From Gammaproteobacteria bacterium (lineage in GTDB: Bacteria; Pseudomonadota; Gammaproteobacteria; UBA11654), in NCBI GenBank assembly GCA_018672815.1, contig JABHDX010000123.1, forward strand, positions 1 through 34,306: a DNA stretch of 34,306 nt, written 5' to 3'. Positions 33,372-34,306 of the stretch are shown here, one piece after another. The notes under the pieces are model-generated. The model saw only the letters and a program-made list of their open reading frames with translations. It was not told the origin of the DNA and did no database searches. Both the position numbers and the translations under genes were made by a program. Numbering within the stretch: the stretch's first letter is position 1; every line of letters begins with the position of its first letter.

Positions 33372-33563
33372 TTAATTAAATCTTGAAATAAAATACTTTT
33401 CTCTTTGCTCTTTATCCATTCCTATCGTTTCATCCAAAAATTTATTTCTATGGTCGCGAGATTTGAAAACCCAGATACATACTGAGTTTTTACTGTGATA
33501 AATTGCCTTTAATTCATCATCTATATTGCATATTTCTTCTGGTATTTCTACGTTAATACAAAT
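33372..33563 (-). CDS. 63-codon ORF downstream of yajQ with no ATG/GTG/TTG start
   Basis: The frame is open from a TAG at 33581-33579 to TAA at 33374-33372, with real-looking protein composition: NVEIPEEICNIDDELKAIY, CIWVFKSRDHRNKFLDETIG and MDKEQREKYFISRFN. The only in-frame ATG near the start is too late (16 residues from the end). ATT at 33563, or ATC at 33566, just after the yajQ stop at 33572, could be the start; ATT is used by infC in E. coli. Translational coupling to yajQ would help. A sequence error at the start is the alternative. No family recognised. Confidence 0.5.
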   Translation of the reverse strand: MCINVEIPEEICNIDDELKAIYHSKNSVCIWVFKSRDHRNKFLDETIGMDKEQREKYFISRFN

Positions 33564-33571
33564 GATTTTAG

Positions 33572-34054
33572 TTAATCTCTAAAATTTACGAATTGCAGTG
33601 GTATATTAAATTTACCATCTTTTATTATTTTCATAATCTGTTGTAGATCATCTCTTTTTTTACCAGACACCCTAATTTCTTCACCTTGAATTTGAGCCTG
33701 TATTTTAAGTTTTGATTTTTTAACCAGTGCAGTAATTTTCTTAGCTAACTCTCGATTAATTCCTTGTCTTAACAATACTTTCTGCGAAGCATTAAAATTA
33801 GAGACTTCGATTTTCTGAGGATCAAGACTTTTCACATCTATATTTCTTTTAACCAGTGACTCTTTTAGAATTGGCATCATTTGATTAATTTGAAATTCTT
33901 CTTGTGAAGATAGTGTAATTTCTTCATTATCCAAAATAAATTTTGCATCTTTTCCTTTGAAATCAAACCTATTGTTGATAACTCTATTCGCTTGATCTAT
34001 TGCATTAAGTAGCTCATGTGAATCTATTTCAGACTTGATATCCAATGATGGCAT
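33572..34054 (-). CDS. yajQ: YajQ-family (UPF0234) nucleotide-binding protein
   Basis: 160 residues, the usual size. Opening PSLDIKSEIDSHELLNAIDQANRVINNRFDFKGKDAKF, central LDPQKIEVSNFNASQKVLLRQGINRELAK and closing QAQIQGEEIRVSGKKRDDLQQIM...LQFVNFRD match the family throughout. YajQ proteins consist of two ferredoxin-like domains and bind nucleotides; some relatives bind cyclic di-GMP and affect virulence genes. A GGAGA site lies before ATG 34054. The cytoplasmic role in this organism is not known. An ORF without a canonical start follows it. Confidence 0.96.
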   Translation of the reverse strand: MPSLDIKSEIDSHELLNAIDQANRVINNRFDFKGKDAKFILDNEEITLSSQEEFQINQMMPILKESLVKRNIDVKSLDPQKIEVSNFNASQKVLLRQGINRELAKKITALVKKSKLKIQAQIQGEEIRVSGKKRDDLQQIMKIIKDGKFNIPLQFVNFRD

Positions 34055-34114
34055 AATTTTTAGTCTCCATATAATTAAATAATAAAAACTATATTATCAG
34101 ATGGAGAGTATTAA

Positions 34115-34150
34115 ATGAGATGATCTTAAGGGGAATTAAGATCATCTCAT
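34115..34150. terminator. 15-bp perfect hairpin, probable terminator of the minus-strand receptor gene
   Basis: Arms at 34115-34129 and 34136-34150 pair perfectly around a GGGGAA loop. The hairpin sits 10 bases after the receptor stop codon (34160-34162) and before yajQ. Read on the minus strand it is followed by TTTAATA, a short T run, so it fits a weak intrinsic terminator. On the plus strand no T run follows. Confidence 0.6.
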
Positions 34151-34159
34151 CAGGGTTCA

Positions 34160-34306
34160 CTAAAAATGCCAAGTAAGATTTGCACCAATCGTTAATGGGT
34201 CTATAGGAACATCAAAAACTAATTCACTAGGTAAAATATCTCTTAGTGATGAATTGTCTATATTAGTGACCGTTGCTTTAGATTTAATTTTAAATTTTCT
34301 TATATC
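34160..34306 (-). CDS. C-terminal end of an outer-membrane beta-barrel protein, probably a TonB-dependent receptor
   Basis: 48 codons plus TAG enter from the right edge in frame, with no stop. The last residues, VPIDPLTIGANLTWHF, end in Phe after an alternating strand, the standard C-terminal signature for BAM-dependent barrel proteins, and the PLTIGANLTW form is common in TonB receptors. Most of the gene is outside the window, so the receptor assignment rests on this tail alone. The hairpin at 34115-34150 follows its stop. Confidence 0.6.
   Translation of the reverse strand, partial: DIRKFKIKSKATVTNIDNSSLRDILPSELVFDVPIDPLTIGANLTWHF

Overview
The window is a compact, AT-rich bacterial chromosome segment, probably from a marine gammaproteobacterium of the SAR86 type or a similar oligotroph. 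I infer this from the low GC content, short or overlapping gene junctions, outer-membrane receptor genes at both ends, and gene families common in Gammaproteobacteria (YajQ, a CPXCG zinc-ribbon protein, RhlE, malate synthase G, a VC_2705-type symporter with its DUF4212 partner). The lineage is not proved. I see no rRNA, tRNA, CRISPR array, insertion sequence or phage gene. No gene-free stretch exceeds 300 bases; the longest is about 280 bases at 10981-11264.

Layout: (1) 1-6574: a 5'-complete but truncated TonB-dependent receptor on the minus strand, divergent from a LysR regulator followed by a DASS anion transporter, a LOG-family protein and a DUF1295 membrane enzyme. This looks like an uptake locus. 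(2) 6633-10980, minus strand: AMP nucleosidase, PII signal protein, a VOC protein, a 94-aa membrane protein, an NTF2-like protein, and the small and large subunits of a sodium:solute symporter, most of them tightly packed. (3) 11265-14442: secreted M1 peptidase, glutathione peroxidase, DUF1330 protein. (4) 14448-18108: a CinA-like plus NMN-adenylyltransferase-like fusion enzyme, an uncharacterised Cys protein overlapping a sulfotransferase, and a methyltransferase with a coiled-coil partner. (5) 18234-25970: a long plus-strand series with a periplasmic protein, a 42-aa membrane peptide, a flavin-type split-barrel protein, a secreted hydrolase, an MDR oxidoreductase, a TPP enzyme with a Tat-like leader, an AhpD-like protein, an exported Cys protein with a DoxX-like partner, a DUF1145 protein and a ferritin-like PF10118 protein. 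(6) 26037-29305: a very basic small ORF, a ferric-reductase-like membrane protein, a small membrane protein, RhlE helicase with a DEGD box, and a zinc-ribbon protein. (7) 29311-34306: PlsC-like acyltransferase, dienoyl-CoA isomerase, malate synthase G, two small plus-strand genes, an ORF without a canonical start codon, YajQ, a strong hairpin, and the C-terminal end of a second outer-membrane receptor.

The genes suggest a heterotroph that takes up organic substrates through TonB receptors and sodium-driven symporters, degrades peptides extracellularly, oxidises unsaturated fatty acids, and handles the resulting acetyl-CoA through malate synthase. Several redox and detoxification proteins lie nearby. 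The points most worth checking are the two-domain pyridine-nucleotide enzyme, the Tat-like leader on a TPP enzyme, two small ORFs that appear to lack ATG/GTG/TTG starts, the DEGD helicase, and a ferric-reductase-like protein that has lost heme histidines.
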